Positions 26,438 through 35,855 of a DNA stretch of 35,855 bases are shown here, piece after piece. Made by a program: the position numbers and the translations under genes. The stretch's first letter is position 1, and each line of letters starts with the position of its first letter. Source of the DNA: Prochlorococcus sp. AG-347-O22 (GTDB lineage Bacteria > Cyanobacteriota > Cyanobacteriia > PCC-6307 > Cyanobiaceae); contig QCCX01000012.1 in NCBI GenBank assembly GCA_003278845.1, positions 1-35,855 on the forward strand, given 5' to 3'. The notes below the pieces were generated by a model. It was not told the DNA's origin and made no database searches. It was given only the letters and a program-made list of their open reading frames with translations.

Positions 26438-27388
26438 CTAGACTGCTGAACCTCCTACAACTTCTAATATTTCTTGTGTAATAGCTGCTTGTCTGGCTTT
26501 GTTATAGGTTAGATTCAAAGTACTTGCTAATTCTTTAGCATTATCACTTGCATTATTCATAGCCGTCATCCTGCAAGCTAATTCAGAAGCTGCCGACTCT
26601 TGAAGAGCTCTTAGTACCTGATTCTGTAAATATAAAGGTAATAAAGAATCTAATAGTTGATCAGGACTTTGTTCAAAAACAATATCTGATGGCAACTTCT
26701 CTGAATCACTTTTTTCAATATTTGATTTTTCAACAAGTAACTTACTATCTTTTGTAGTCAACCTAAAAATTTCATCGTTTTCCTCAGCGATTCCTTGAGG
26801 GTCAAGTGGCAATAGTGTTTGAACGACAGGGGCACAGCTAACTAAAGTGATGAATTTCGTATAAATAATTTCCACCCTATCAGAATTTTCTGAAAGAAAT
26901 TCAGCTAAAATCTCATTTGTAACTCCTTCAGAATCCTTGACTGTGGGTACCTGTTCTAGTTCTTTGAAAGTACTTTTAATTACATATCTATCCTTTCTAT
27001 TTTGAAAATATCCAATAGCTTTCTTCCCTACCAAAATTAAATTTGGCTGATACCCTTGTTTGACTAATTCTGCGTATCTTATTTCTACCTTTTTTATAAT
27101 ATTTGTATTGTAACCACCGCATAAACCTCTATCCGCAGTTATACAAACCAAGGAGATACTCTTTACTTCTCTTTTGGATAATAGAGGAGAGTCGACAGCC
27201 TCAAATTGTACTCTAGATTGAATATTTTCTAAGACTCGTGCAAGTTTATCTGCAAAAGGTCTACTCTTAAGAACTTGATCTTGAGCTCTCCTAACTTTTG
27301 CAGCTGCAACAAGTCTCATGGCTTCCGTTATTTTTCTCGTATTTTTAACGGAAACGATTCGATCTCTAATCTCTTTAAGATTTGCCAT
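26438..27388 (-). CDS. atpG: ATP synthase F1 subunit gamma
   Basis: The central rotor stalk (atpC in chloroplast-style naming). N-terminus [20 protein letters not shown] and C-terminus [20 protein letters not shown] are the conserved coiled-coil ends; [15 protein letters not shown] is the typical middle motif. The 316 residues include the extra segment of photosynthetic gammas near residues 195-230 (here rich in Asp, Glu and Ser). No redox Cys pair of the chloroplast type is visible. Last F1 gene of the operon. Confidence 0.97.
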   Translation of the reverse strand: MANLKEIRDRIVSVKNTRKITEAMRLVAAAKVRRAQDQVLKSRPFADKLARVLENIQSRVQFEAVDSPLLSKREVKSISLVCITADRGLCGGYNTNIIKKVEIRYAELVKQGYQPNLILVGKKAIGYFQNRKDRYVIKSTFKELEQVPTVKDSEGVTNEILAEFLSENSDRVEIIYTKFITLVSCAPVVQTLLPLDPQGIAEENDEIFRLTTKDSKLLVEKSNIEKSDSEKLPSDIVFEQSPDQLLDSLLPLYLQNQVLRALQESAASELACRMTAMNNASDNAKELASTLNLTYNKARQAAITQEILEVVGGSAV

Positions 27389-27406
27389 TGTATCTCCTAA
27401 ATAAAT

Positions 27407-28936
<1,530 letters not shown>

Positions 28937-28954
28937 TTAAGGTTGATTTAAAAG

Positions 28955-29497
28955 TTACTTGGAAAGGGATAAGCCAAGTTTTCTTATTTGTGAAGCAAGA
29001 GAAGCATCAATTACTTTTGATCCTACACTGGCGACGAAACCACCAATAAGAGATGGATCGATTTTAGTTACAAGTTCTAATTTTTCAGTTCCAGCAATAT
29101 TGATGATCTTTTTGGTAATTAAACCTTTCTGTTCATCAGTAAGCTCGACTGCAGAAGTAACAGTTGCCAAAGCAATATTACTATTTTCTCGGTAAATCTC
29201 TAAAAACCTATCAAGAATTGAAGTAAGGATTCCAATTCTTTGCCTATCGGCCAATAATTTTAAGAAATTCAATAAAGAAGAATTAACCTTTTTTGAAAAA
29301 ATTTCATTAATGATTTTCTTCTTAGCATCTGTCTCTAAAATGGGAGAGGATAGTGCCTTCTCCAGTTCAGGGGAATCATTTATTAATTCCAAGAGTTGTT
29401 TTACTTCAGAAACCATCTCTTCAGTTTGCGAATTTTCATTCACAACTTGAAGTAATGCCTCTGCGTATGGTGTAGTAACTGAATTTAAAAGTGGCAT
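28955..29497 (-). CDS. atpH: ATP synthase F1 subunit delta
   Basis: 180 residues; connects the head to the outer b/b' stalk. N-terminal helices begin PYAEALLQVVNENSQ and the C-terminal motif is KIDPSLIGGFVASVGSKVID, the delta/OSCP signature. Its ATG overlaps the atpF stop in TAATG, giving translational coupling. In chloroplast naming it is atpD. Confidence 0.95.
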   Translation of the reverse strand: MPLLNSVTTPYAEALLQVVNENSQTEEMVSEVKQLLELINDSPELEKALSSPILETDAKKKIINEIFSKKVNSSLLNFLKLLADRQRIGILTSILDRFLEIYRENSNIALATVTSAVELTDEQKGLITKKIINIAGTEKLELVTKIDPSLIGGFVASVGSKVIDASLASQIRKLGLSLSK

Positions 29498-30009
29498 TAG
29501 TTCACCTCAATGTTGTTAATTGATTGAGTTACCAAATTTTCTTGAGTTGTTTTATCAAGTCTATTTGGGAGAGAATCTAAAGCTTTCTTAATTGCCAGTT
29601 CTACAGCTTCTTTTCGAAGTTGAGAAATTGCTCTGGATGCTTCAGAGCTCTCATCAGAGATTGCACTTTGTTTAATTCGTGCCATCTCCTCTATCGCTTT
29701 TTTCTCACTTTCCATCCTGATTGATTCAGATCTTTTAAGGGAATCTGCTTTTATTTGAGAAGCTTTTTCTTCTGCTGAAGATAAATCTTTCTTCGCCTTT
29801 TCTAAAGCTTGAGTTGCATTTAGAAGTCGATCTTCAGCATCTTTTAATTCAAGAAGGATTCCTTCTCTCCTTTTTTGAAGCATTTTACCTAGGAAACCAG
29901 GCAAAAATTTATAAAGACCGAAAACTACTACAGCCCAATTAAGGATATTTGTTTCGAATAAATTGAAGTTCAATCCAAAACCTTCTGTAGCTAAAAGAGT
30001 TAAATTCAT
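29497..30009 (-). CDS. atpF: ATP synthase F0 subunit b
   Basis: 170 residues. A membrane anchor is near residues 20-42 ([20 protein letters not shown]), followed by a long charged coiled coil ([20 protein letters not shown]...). It forms the outer stalk with b'. Start and stop overlap both neighbours: ATGA with b' upstream and TAATG with delta downstream. Photosynthetic bacteria use this b/b' heterodimer instead of a b2 homodimer. Confidence 0.95.
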   Translation of the reverse strand: MNLTLLATEGFGLNFNLFETNILNWAVVVFGLYKFLPGFLGKMLQKRREGILLELKDAEDRLLNATQALEKAKKDLSSAEEKASQIKADSLKRSESIRMESEKKAIEEMARIKQSAISDESSEASRAISQLRKEAVELAIKKALDSLPNRLDKTTQENLVTQSINNIEVN

Positions 30010-30467
30010 TTTTCTAGAATCAATCTATTAACAATAAGTTCGCTTAGATCATCAGCCTGTTTAGAAAGTTGATCACGAGCAGCAGACGTCTGACTTTCAA
30101 TTTCTAGTCTTGCTTTTTCTTTTGAAGCATTTGCTTCATTGTTGGCAAGTTCTAGTGCTTCTTTATAAAGCTTGTCAGACTCATTCTCAGCTTCGCTCAC
30201 AATTCTTTGGGCTTCTGTACGAGCACTTTGAAGCTGAGTTAATAAATCAGCTTCTAATTTTTTAACCTCAGAAAGTTTATTTTTGGCCTCAATAATATTA
30301 TTACTTACAAACTTTTCTCTTTTTTCTACAACATTGCCAACAGGCTTAAAAAAGAGAGAATTTAATATGTAAGTAAGCGCAACTACTTGTATCGCCATAA
30401 GTGGCAAAGTGGCATTTATGTCAAATAATCCACCTTCTGTAGCACCAAAAAAATTAAAGGCCAACAT
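30006..30467 (-). CDS. atpF2: ATP synthase F0 subunit b'
   Basis: 153 residues; the second outer-stalk subunit (called atpG in plastid-style naming). The membrane helix is [20 protein letters not shown] (about residues 21-40), then [18 protein letters not shown] and a coiled coil to the end. Overlaps atpF by four bases. b' is found in cyanobacteria, plastids and some proteobacteria, which supports the photosynthetic host. Confidence 0.94.
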   Translation of the reverse strand: MLAFNFFGATEGGLFDINATLPLMAIQVVALTYILNSLFFKPVGNVVEKREKFVSNNIIEAKNKLSEVKKLEADLLTQLQSARTEAQRIVSEAENESDKLYKEALELANNEANASKEKARLEIESQTSAARDQLSKQADDLSELIVNRLILEK

Positions 30468-30535
30468 ATGATTCAGTTGAAGTTAAAAAATTAAATTTAA
30501 ATATTGCTAATAAGGATTAGAAGCAATATGAACTT

Positions 30536-30799
<264 letters not shown>

Positions 30800-30859
30800 T
30801 TAATACTTGTGATAATCTTTGTTGTCATACACGCTTGGACATCCTTTCTTTTAAGAATG

Positions 30860-30930
30860 GGTCTGATATATTCAGACCTACGCGATTAGATATTTTGCCA
30901 GATTACAGACTATTTGTAAAAGCGTCTGAA
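30860..30930 (-). promoter_or_regulatory. Mutually exclusive hairpins between atpB and atpE
   Basis: GGTCTGA (30860-30866) pairs with TCAGACC (30872-30878) over a 5-base loop. CAGAC (30906-30910) pairs with GTCTG (30924-30928). The second partner GTCTGAA (30924-30930) can also pair with TTCAGAC (30871-30877), excluding the first stem. A third weaker stem (CATCCTT/AAGAATG, 30839-30858) is nearer the atpE start. These could process or stabilise the atpE message. Confidence 0.5.
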
Positions 30931-30945
30931 TGTATTAGAAGACAG

Positions 30946-31671
30946 CTAATGATGTTCTTCAACAGCTTCTCCAATGTAGTAGGCCGCCAAAGTTGCGAAA
31001 ATCAATGCCTGAATTGCACTAGTAAATAATCCTAGGAACATGACAGGTATTGGGAGAATTAGCGGAACTAAAAAGACTAGAACACCAACAACAAGTTCAT
31101 CAGCCAAAATATTTCCAAATAGCCTGAAAGAGAGTGATAAAGGTTTCGTAAAGTCCTCTAGAATTTTGAAAGGTAGCATAATGGGAGTTGGGTGAACATA
31201 ATATTCGAAGTATCTCCAACCCTTGTTGCTTAAACCTGCATAGAAATAAGAAAGTGAAACCAATAAAGCCAAAGCTATAGTTGTATTGATATCTGCAGTA
31301 GGTGCTCCTAATTCTCCACTTGGTAACTTAATCAATCTCCAAGGAATTAAAGCTCCTCCCCAATTACTAACAAATACGAATAAAAATAAAGTACCTATAA
31401 ATGGCATCCAATCTCTATATACTTTTTCACCTATTTGCGTCCTAGCAAGATCTCTTATGTAATCCCAGAGGAACTCAAGCAAGTTTTGAAGGCCTTTAGG
31501 ATCATTTTCCATTTTTTTAGTTCCTAAAGAAATGAAAACTAATAACGCTCCTAATAAAATCCAAGATGTTAAAAAAACCTGACCATGAAGTCTGATATTT
31601 CCAATTTGCCAATAAAGATGTTGACCAACTTCTAATGCTGCAAAATTTGTTAGCAAGGAATTAAAAAACAT
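30946..31671 (-). CDS. atpB: ATP synthase F0 subunit a
   Basis: The proton-channel subunit (atpI in plastid naming), 241 residues with five to six helices. The essential arginine lies in [20 protein letters not shown]; the last helix is [20 protein letters not shown]. The frame is open 44 codons further upstream to 31803, but that part overlaps atpI and is not family-like. I start it at ATG 31671 ([20 protein letters not shown]), 23 bases after the atpI stop. Confidence 0.95.
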   Translation of the reverse strand: MFFNSLLTNFAALEVGQHLYWQIGNIRLHGQVFLTSWILLGALLVFISLGTKKMENDPKGLQNLLEFLWDYIRDLARTQIGEKVYRDWMPFIGTLFLFVFVSNWGGALIPWRLIKLPSGELGAPTADINTTIALALLVSLSYFYAGLSNKGWRYFEYYVHPTPIMLPFKILEDFTKPLSLSFRLFGNILADELVVGVLVFLVPLILPIPVMFLGLFTSAIQALIFATLAAYYIGEAVEEHH

Positions 31672-31694
31672 TTGTTTTGAATAAAAAAATTTAC

Positions 31695-32171
31695 TTAAGA
31701 ACGTGAAAAATAAAGAATGAGTGAAGGCTTGTAAATGAAAAAACCTATCATCGCAGGAAAAATATCCAAAGATCCTAGCTTGCTCGCAAAAATAAAGAGG
31801 CAAACTGGAACTAATAGTTGCAATTTTGATACACCTGATGATTCTTTACCAAGTTTCCCTATACTTTTGGCAAGTAAACGTAGGTAAAAAATGCCGGCAA
31901 TTGCACCTATAAAAATACTAAAACCAAATGTAAAGCCTAGAAAAATTCCAGTTATTGATGCTAATAAAATAGAAACAATAAAGGTAATTCCAAAAATTGT
32001 TAATTGCAATTTTGTGTATTCATCATTTATGGAAAGCAAGTGATCTATTTGATTGGCAATGCCAGATTTACTTTCTTTGATGATCGAATTATTCAGGGAT
32101 TGAGGAGATTGAACATTCTCATTAGAAGGATGCTCAAGTTTTTTTCTATTTGAGTCCACTGATGTGAACAT
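31695..32171 (-). CDS. atpI: ATP synthase protein I (Atp1)
   Basis: 158 residues with a polar N-terminus (about 1-52) and four membrane helices ([50 protein letters not shown], and the end [14 protein letters not shown]). AtpI helps assemble the c ring. First gene of the large atp operon. The ATG at 32171 has a ribosome site (GAGGGGG about 10 bases upstream). Confidence 0.88.
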   Translation of the reverse strand: MFTSVDSNRKKLEHPSNENVQSPQSLNNSIIKESKSGIANQIDHLLSINDEYTKLQLTIFGITFIVSILLASITGIFLGFTFGFSIFIGAIAGIFYLRLLAKSIGKLGKESSGVSKLQLLVPVCLFIFASKLGSLDIFPAMIGFFIYKPSLILYFSRS

Positions 32172-32204
32172 AGTTTAGAAACCCCCTCTAAATGGTTTGA
32201 AGTA

Positions 32205-32210
32205 AGTATA
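32205..32210 (-). promoter_or_regulatory. Possible -10 box of the atp operon
   Basis: TATACT on the minus strand lies 35-40 bases before the atpI start, in the 267-base divergent gap between atpI and ftsW. No good -35 is present at the expected distance, which is common in cyanobacteria. The rest of the gap (32172-32438) is AT-rich with no ORF or further site that I can support. Confidence 0.35.
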
Positions 32211-32438
32211 TAAACTCACGGAATCTATCACGGAGAGGTCCCTTTTAGCTAGTTTTTTTCCATAAAAAATTAATTCTTAAGATTTAAGATTAATCTGTAG
32301 ATCATTTTTTACTTTATTCTTCAAAATTAAAATTTATTCAAAGTCATCTTTTTAATTGCTTTAACACTTTAAAACGTTAATAAAAGACTTGGCAAAATCT
32401 CAATTAAACGTCTCAATAGTAAATATACATCTAAAAAA

Positions 32439-33674
32439 TTGGAGATAAGTCAAGAAAAAATAAAATATCAAAGAATTTCTAAAAGAAAAAAAAATCTTAG
32501 TTCTAATTACAAAAAAAATTTAAGCAATTTAACAGAGTCTATATTTCCCTTACCTTGGACGATATGGCCTTATGAAGCAAAAATCCTGATTGTACTCATT
32601 GGAATTTGGTCAATATTGGGAATATGCATACTAGGATCCTCAAGTTGGTGGGTGGCTAGTAGGGAAATGGGAAATTGGGCTTACTTCTTAAAAAAACAAA
32701 TTATTTGGACAATTCCAGGAATTGGTCTATTTTATTTCGTTCTCAATACAAAAATTAGAAATCTTTTAAAGTTTTCAAAAATTATTTTTTATATTTTATT
32801 CTTTTTGATTTTCCTTACCAATTTTACTGGAATTACAGTTAATGGCTCTTCAAGATGGCTAGTGCTTGGCAATTTACGTATGCAGCCATCTGAATTAATT
32901 AAACCTTTTCTAATCTTAGAAGCTTCTAACCTTTTCGCACATTGGAATCTAGTAAAGAATGATAAAAAATTAATTTCAATATTCTCTTTTGGACTATTAA
33001 TTTTATTAATACTAAAGCAGCCTAATTTAAGTACTGCATCATTAACTGGAATTCTTCTTTGGGTAATGGGTTTATGTGGAGGTATGAAACTTAGCTCTCT
33101 TTTCTCATTTGCTTCCATAGGATTCATTACTGGATGTATTAGCATCCTCAATAACGAATATCAAAAACTTAGAGTAACTTCATTTATTAATCCTTGGAAA
33201 GATCAACAAGAAAATGGATTTCAATTGGTTCAGAGTTTATTAGCTATAGGTTCGGGTGGTCTATTTGGCCAAGGTTTTGGACTATCGATACAAAAATTAC
33301 AGTATCTGCCGTTCATGTATACAGATTTTATTTTTGCCATTTTTGCGGAAGAATTTGGTTTATTGGGTTGTACTTTATTCTTAGGATTCTTAGCAGTATT
33401 CTCTTATATAAGCCTAAGAATTTGTCTTAAGTGCAGGAACAACTATACAAAATTAGTTGCTATCGGATGTGGTGTGTTGTTGACAGGTCAATCAATAATG
33501 CATATTGCTGTAGCAACAGGTTCAATGCCTACTACAGGCTTACCACTACCTTTCATAAGTTATGGTGGGAATTCATTAATGGCGTCTTTTTTTATTGCAG
33601 GGATGTTAATTAGATGTTCATTAGAGTCAACAGGATTCATTGGTATGATTAGTACACGAAAGACTCTTAATTAG
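32439..33674 (+). CDS. ftsW: FtsW/RodA/SpoVE-family peptidoglycan glycosyltransferase, probably FtsW
   Basis: 411 residues with about ten membrane helices. Hallmarks are TVNGSSRWLVLGNLRMQPSE, the long INPWKDQQENGFQLVQSLLA then GSGGLFGQGFG block, and PTTGLPLPFISYGGNS. FtsW polymerises septal lipid II in the membrane. The N-terminus is polar and basic (RISKRKKNLSSNYKKN). No ATG exists before the first helix: the frame opens at 32373 and the only usual start is TTG 32439, without a ribosome site. Confidence 0.9.
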   Translation: MEISQEKIKYQRISKRKKNLSSNYKKNLSNLTESIFPLPWTIWPYEAKILIVLIGIWSILGICILGSSSWWVASREMGNWAYFLKKQIIWTIPGIGLFYFVLNTKIRNLLKFSKIIFYILFFLIFLTNFTGITVNGSSRWLVLGNLRMQPSELIKPFLILEASNLFAHWNLVKNDKKLISIFSFGLLILLILKQPNLSTASLTGILLWVMGLCGGMKLSSLFSFASIGFITGCISILNNEYQKLRVTSFINPWKDQQENGFQLVQSLLAIGSGGLFGQGFGLSIQKLQYLPFMYTDFIFAIFAEEFGLLGCTLFLGFLAVFSYISLRICLKCRNNYTKLVAIGCGVLLTGQSIMHIAVATGSMPTTGLPLPFISYGGNSLMASFFIAGMLIRCSLESTGFIGMISTRKTLN

Positions 33675-33756
33675 TTAGAATTTAAAGGGTTAAATTCAAA
33701 CTATCGAATCATTTAATTTAGTTATTTCAGAATTATCTCAAAAGGGTAATCTGCTT

Positions 33757-34413
33757 ATGCAGAATGGTCTTAATAGTCCTGGTCCATTTACTATATTTTT
33801 GGTTTTCAGCGCAGGACTTTTAACAAGTCTTGGACCATGCTCTTTATCATTACTTCCAGTGACAATTGCTTATATAGGAGGAACAGAGAATAATAAATTT
33901 AAACTTATTAGTTTTTCAGGAGGAGTAGTTTTTTCGCTTGTTGGACTGGGCGCTGCGAGTGGATTCCTAGGTAAAATATACGGGCAAATTCCAGCCTATT
34001 ACACTTCGATTGTAGCCTTGATAGCAATAATAATGGGTTTAAATTTACTAGGAATTTTAAAGTTTCAGTTCCCGAATGGACCTGATCTAAAAAAAATAGA
34101 GGACAAGATACCATCCCTCATAGCACCTTTTGCAATAGGAACTACTTTTGGACTAGCCTCTTCACCTTGCATTACTCCAGTTTTAGCAACTCTTCTAGCT
34201 TGGGTATCGCAAGCTAAAAACCCGATAATCTCAATCATTTTTTTATTTTTCTTTGGAATAGGCCAAGTCACTCCATTAATTATTGCGGGAGCCACGGCAG
34301 AAAACTTAAAAAAATTTTTAGAGCTTAGAAAATTTAGTCAAATAATTCCTACCTTAAGTGGGATATTTTTAGTAGCACTAGGATTATTAAATTTATTTTC
34401 AAATTGGATTTAA
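33757..34413 (+). CDS. ccdA: Cytochrome c biogenesis protein CcdA
   Basis: 218 residues, six membrane helices. The two redox cysteines lie in SLGPCSLSLLPVTIAYIGG and ASSPCITPVLATLL. CcdA carries reducing power across the thylakoid or plasma membrane to keep apocytochrome c thiols reduced. The next gene, ccs1, starts one base after its stop, and both belong to system II cytochrome c maturation. The frame upstream of ATG 33757 stays open for 21 more codons to a stop and looks protein-like, so the true start may be further upstream at a rare codon. Confidence 0.93.
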   Translation: MQNGLNSPGPFTIFLVFSAGLLTSLGPCSLSLLPVTIAYIGGTENNKFKLISFSGGVVFSLVGLGAASGFLGKIYGQIPAYYTSIVALIAIIMGLNLLGILKFQFPNGPDLKKIEDKIPSLIAPFAIGTTFGLASSPCITPVLATLLAWVSQAKNPIISIIFLFFFGIGQVTPLIIAGATAENLKKFLELRKFSQIIPTLSGIFLVALGLLNLFSNWI

Positions 34414-35700
34414 ATGATTATTTTTAAGAATCTAATTTTAAAAATATCAAGTTTAAGATTCGCTATATCGCTGATAATCTTCATCGCTATTTCCAGTGGG
34501 ATAGGTACTTTTATACCACAAGGTAGTAATAAAAAATTCTATATTGATAATTTCGATAGAACTCCCATTTTTGGATTTTTAGATGGAGAAAAAGTCTTAA
34601 AACTTCAATTGGATCATATATATACAAGCTTTTGGTTTTTATTTACATTAATTCTTCTTTGCATTTCTCTGGCAGCTTGTAGTTTCAGGAGGCAAATTCC
34701 TTCATTAAAAGCTTCATTAAAATGGATTGAATATAAAAGCGAAAAAAAATTTAGCAAACTGCAACTAACTACAAGTCATCCAATCAATCAAGATGGAGAA
34801 CTAACATCAAAAGTAGATTTATTACTTAAAAAAAAAGGATGGAAAACATACAAATTTAATAGTCATATTTCTGCAAGAAAGGGGTTAATTGGAAAAATCG
34901 GTCCTTTAGTTGTACATATCGGATTAATAGTCTTACTTGTAGGTTCAGCATATGGAAGTTTTACAAGTCAATCAAAAGAACAATATTTACTGCCTGGAGA
35001 AACTTTAGATCTTGTTAATGAGAGCACAAACTCAAAAGCCAATGTAAAATTAGTCGATTTTTCTATAGAACGTGAAAGTGATGGTGTGCCCAAACAGTTT
35101 ATTTCAAAATTAAATTTTTCTTCTGAAGATCTAAACTTAAATGAAATAAAAACAACCAAAGTTAATCATCCAATCAGGTTTAAAGGATTAACTATTTATC
35201 AAGCAGATTGGGCAATATCAAATGTTGTTTTAGAAATAGATAATATCTTTTATCAATTACAATTAAAGGAGATTCCAGAAATCGGTAATCAAGTTTGGGG
35301 AGTTTTAGTTGAATTAGGATCGGAGACTAAAAAAAATTTTCTTTTAACAATAGATAATGAAAATGGTCCACTTAAAATTTCGAATATAGAAAATTTTTCC
35401 GGGAATAATCTCTATATCGATGACGATCCATTAGATGTTAACTCTTCAAAAGTATCTCTGAAAAAAATAATCCCCAGCAGTGGATTAATAATTAAAAATG
35501 ATCCGTCTATACCATTTATTTACTTTTCTTTTATCTTAATAATTTTTGGAACAATAATAAGTCTTATACCAACTAACCAATTATGGATTCTGATAAATCA
35601 AGAATCACAAAAATTATTTATTGGAGGCCTTAGTAATAAAAATCTAGTTGGTTTTAAAAAAGAATTTTTTAAATTATCAGAAGAAATAAAAAATTTTTAA
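34414..35700 (+). CDS. ccs1: Cytochrome c biogenesis protein Ccs1 (ResB family)
   Basis: 428 residues. Helices lie at about 15-35 ([20 protein letters not shown]), 68-88 ([20 protein letters not shown]) and 165-185 ([20 protein letters not shown]), then a long lumenal domain and a last helix near 365-385. Conserved pieces include GTFIPQGSN and [13 protein letters not shown]. It transports or attaches haem with CcsA, which is not in the window. Directly adjacent to ccdA; its stop overlaps the end of queF. Confidence 0.93.
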   Translation: MIIFKNLILKISSLRFAISLIIFIAISSGIGTFIPQGSNKKFYIDNFDRTPIFGFLDGEKVLKLQLDHIYTSFWFLFTLILLCISLAACSFRRQIPSLKASLKWIEYKSEKKFSKLQLTTSHPINQDGELTSKVDLLLKKKGWKTYKFNSHISARKGLIGKIGPLVVHIGLIVLLVGSAYGSFTSQSKEQYLLPGETLDLVNESTNSKANVKLVDFSIERESDGVPKQFISKLNFSSEDLNLNEIKTTKVNHPIRFKGLTIYQADWAISNVVLEIDNIFYQLQLKEIPEIGNQVWGVLVELGSETKKNFLLTIDNENGPLKISNIENFSGNNLYIDDDPLDVNSSKVSLKKIIPSSGLIIKNDPSIPFIYFSFILIIFGTIISLIPTNQLWILINQESQKLFIGGLSNKNLVGFKKEFFKLSEEIKNF

Positions 35701-35855
35701 TTTCTTTTCTGCCCACTGAAAATATCTAACTGCATAGAAACATTCCCTCTAGGGTTAAATGCAGCATTTAAATGTATCCAGTGAGGTGAACCTTCATTCA
35801 CTAAATCATCCATTATTCTATTCACAACTTCCTCATGTGATATTTTTATATCCCT
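35697..35855 (-). CDS. queF: C-terminal end of preQ0 reductase QueF (partial)
   Basis: The minus-strand frame is open from the window edge for 52 codons. It contains [35 protein letters not shown] and a short tail. The HE, N and PRG pattern is that of QueF, the NADPH-dependent 7-cyano-7-deazaguanine reductase of queuosine synthesis. The N-terminal part with the catalytic Cys lies outside. It overlaps the ccs1 stop by four bases, tail to tail. Confidence 0.85.
   Translation of the reverse strand, partial: RDIKISHEEVVNRIMDDLVNEGSPHWIHLNAAFNPRGNVSMQLDIFSGQKRN

Noticed and set aside
30946..31803. Longer version of ATP synthase subunit a
   Set aside because: The extra 44 residues overlap atpI and are not family-like; ATG 31671 gives the standard N-terminus.

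Overview
The window is AT-rich, gene-dense cyanobacterial DNA. It most resembles high-light-adapted Prochlorococcus: very low GC, short core proteins, a Ycf65/PSRP-3 ribosomal protein, cyanobacteria-type F-ATPase clusters with separate b and b' subunits, and DUF1818, DUF2811 and DUF3326 proteins. This assignment rests on recognising gene families and gene order; nothing was searched. No tRNA, rRNA, CRISPR array, integrase or transposase was found.

Positions 1 to about 8530 look like a genomic-island or hypervariable segment. It holds many small ORFs of 35-130 codons on both strands, several with one membrane segment. The few recognisable genes are a 5'-truncated LOG gene, an exported cupin, an ABM-like dimeric alpha-beta barrel protein, a SnoaL-like protein and an EVE-domain protein. 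Several short repeat families link these genes: (1) an about 200-bp element carrying the 5' end of the EVE gene, at 3725, 6617 and 7964; (2) a palindrome plus terminator-like hairpin placed just before start codons, at 2438, 3029, 3938 and 4556; (3) a small-protein family with the motif NTxWLDxLIN, at 735, 1385 and 6013; (4) a shared gene-end/gene-start segment at 4961 and 7726; (5) a 45-bp direct repeat at 6485 and 7108. Repeat-mediated shuffling would explain the mosaic.

From 8532 the order becomes core-like. Positions 8532-16214 hold DUF2811, DUF1818 and rpoZ (minus), a short Hsp70 homologue (plus), pyrR (minus), gpmI and secG (plus), and the groES-groEL operon (minus), with a strong shared terminator at 13941. 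Positions 16215-18120 hold the atp beta-epsilon pair. Next come PSRP-3, an unlisted 52-residue protein and pepP (minus), then a plus-strand operon (20321-24823) of a DUF21/CBS membrane protein, a dynamin/Era-like GTPase, nadD and nadE. A minus-strand run follows: DUF3326, a frameshifted small gene and a 2Fe-2S ferredoxin. It is fed from the large ATP-synthase operon (atpI-atpB-atpE-b'-b-delta-alpha-gamma, 32171 down to 26438). The window ends with ftsW, ccdA and ccs1 (plus) and the C-terminal end of queF (minus).

Functionally the core part covers energy conversion (complete F0F1 ATP synthase in two clusters, ferredoxin), cytochrome c maturation (CcdA, Ccs1), NAD synthesis (NadD, NadE), protein folding and export (GroESL, Hsp70-like, SecG), transcription and translation (RpoZ, PSRP-3) and cell division (FtsW). 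The most notable points are the EVE-leader element with a compensatory base-pair change, the operator/terminator-like repeats abutting start codons, and the translationally coupled gene after ferredoxin that is broken by one base in a 7-A run.
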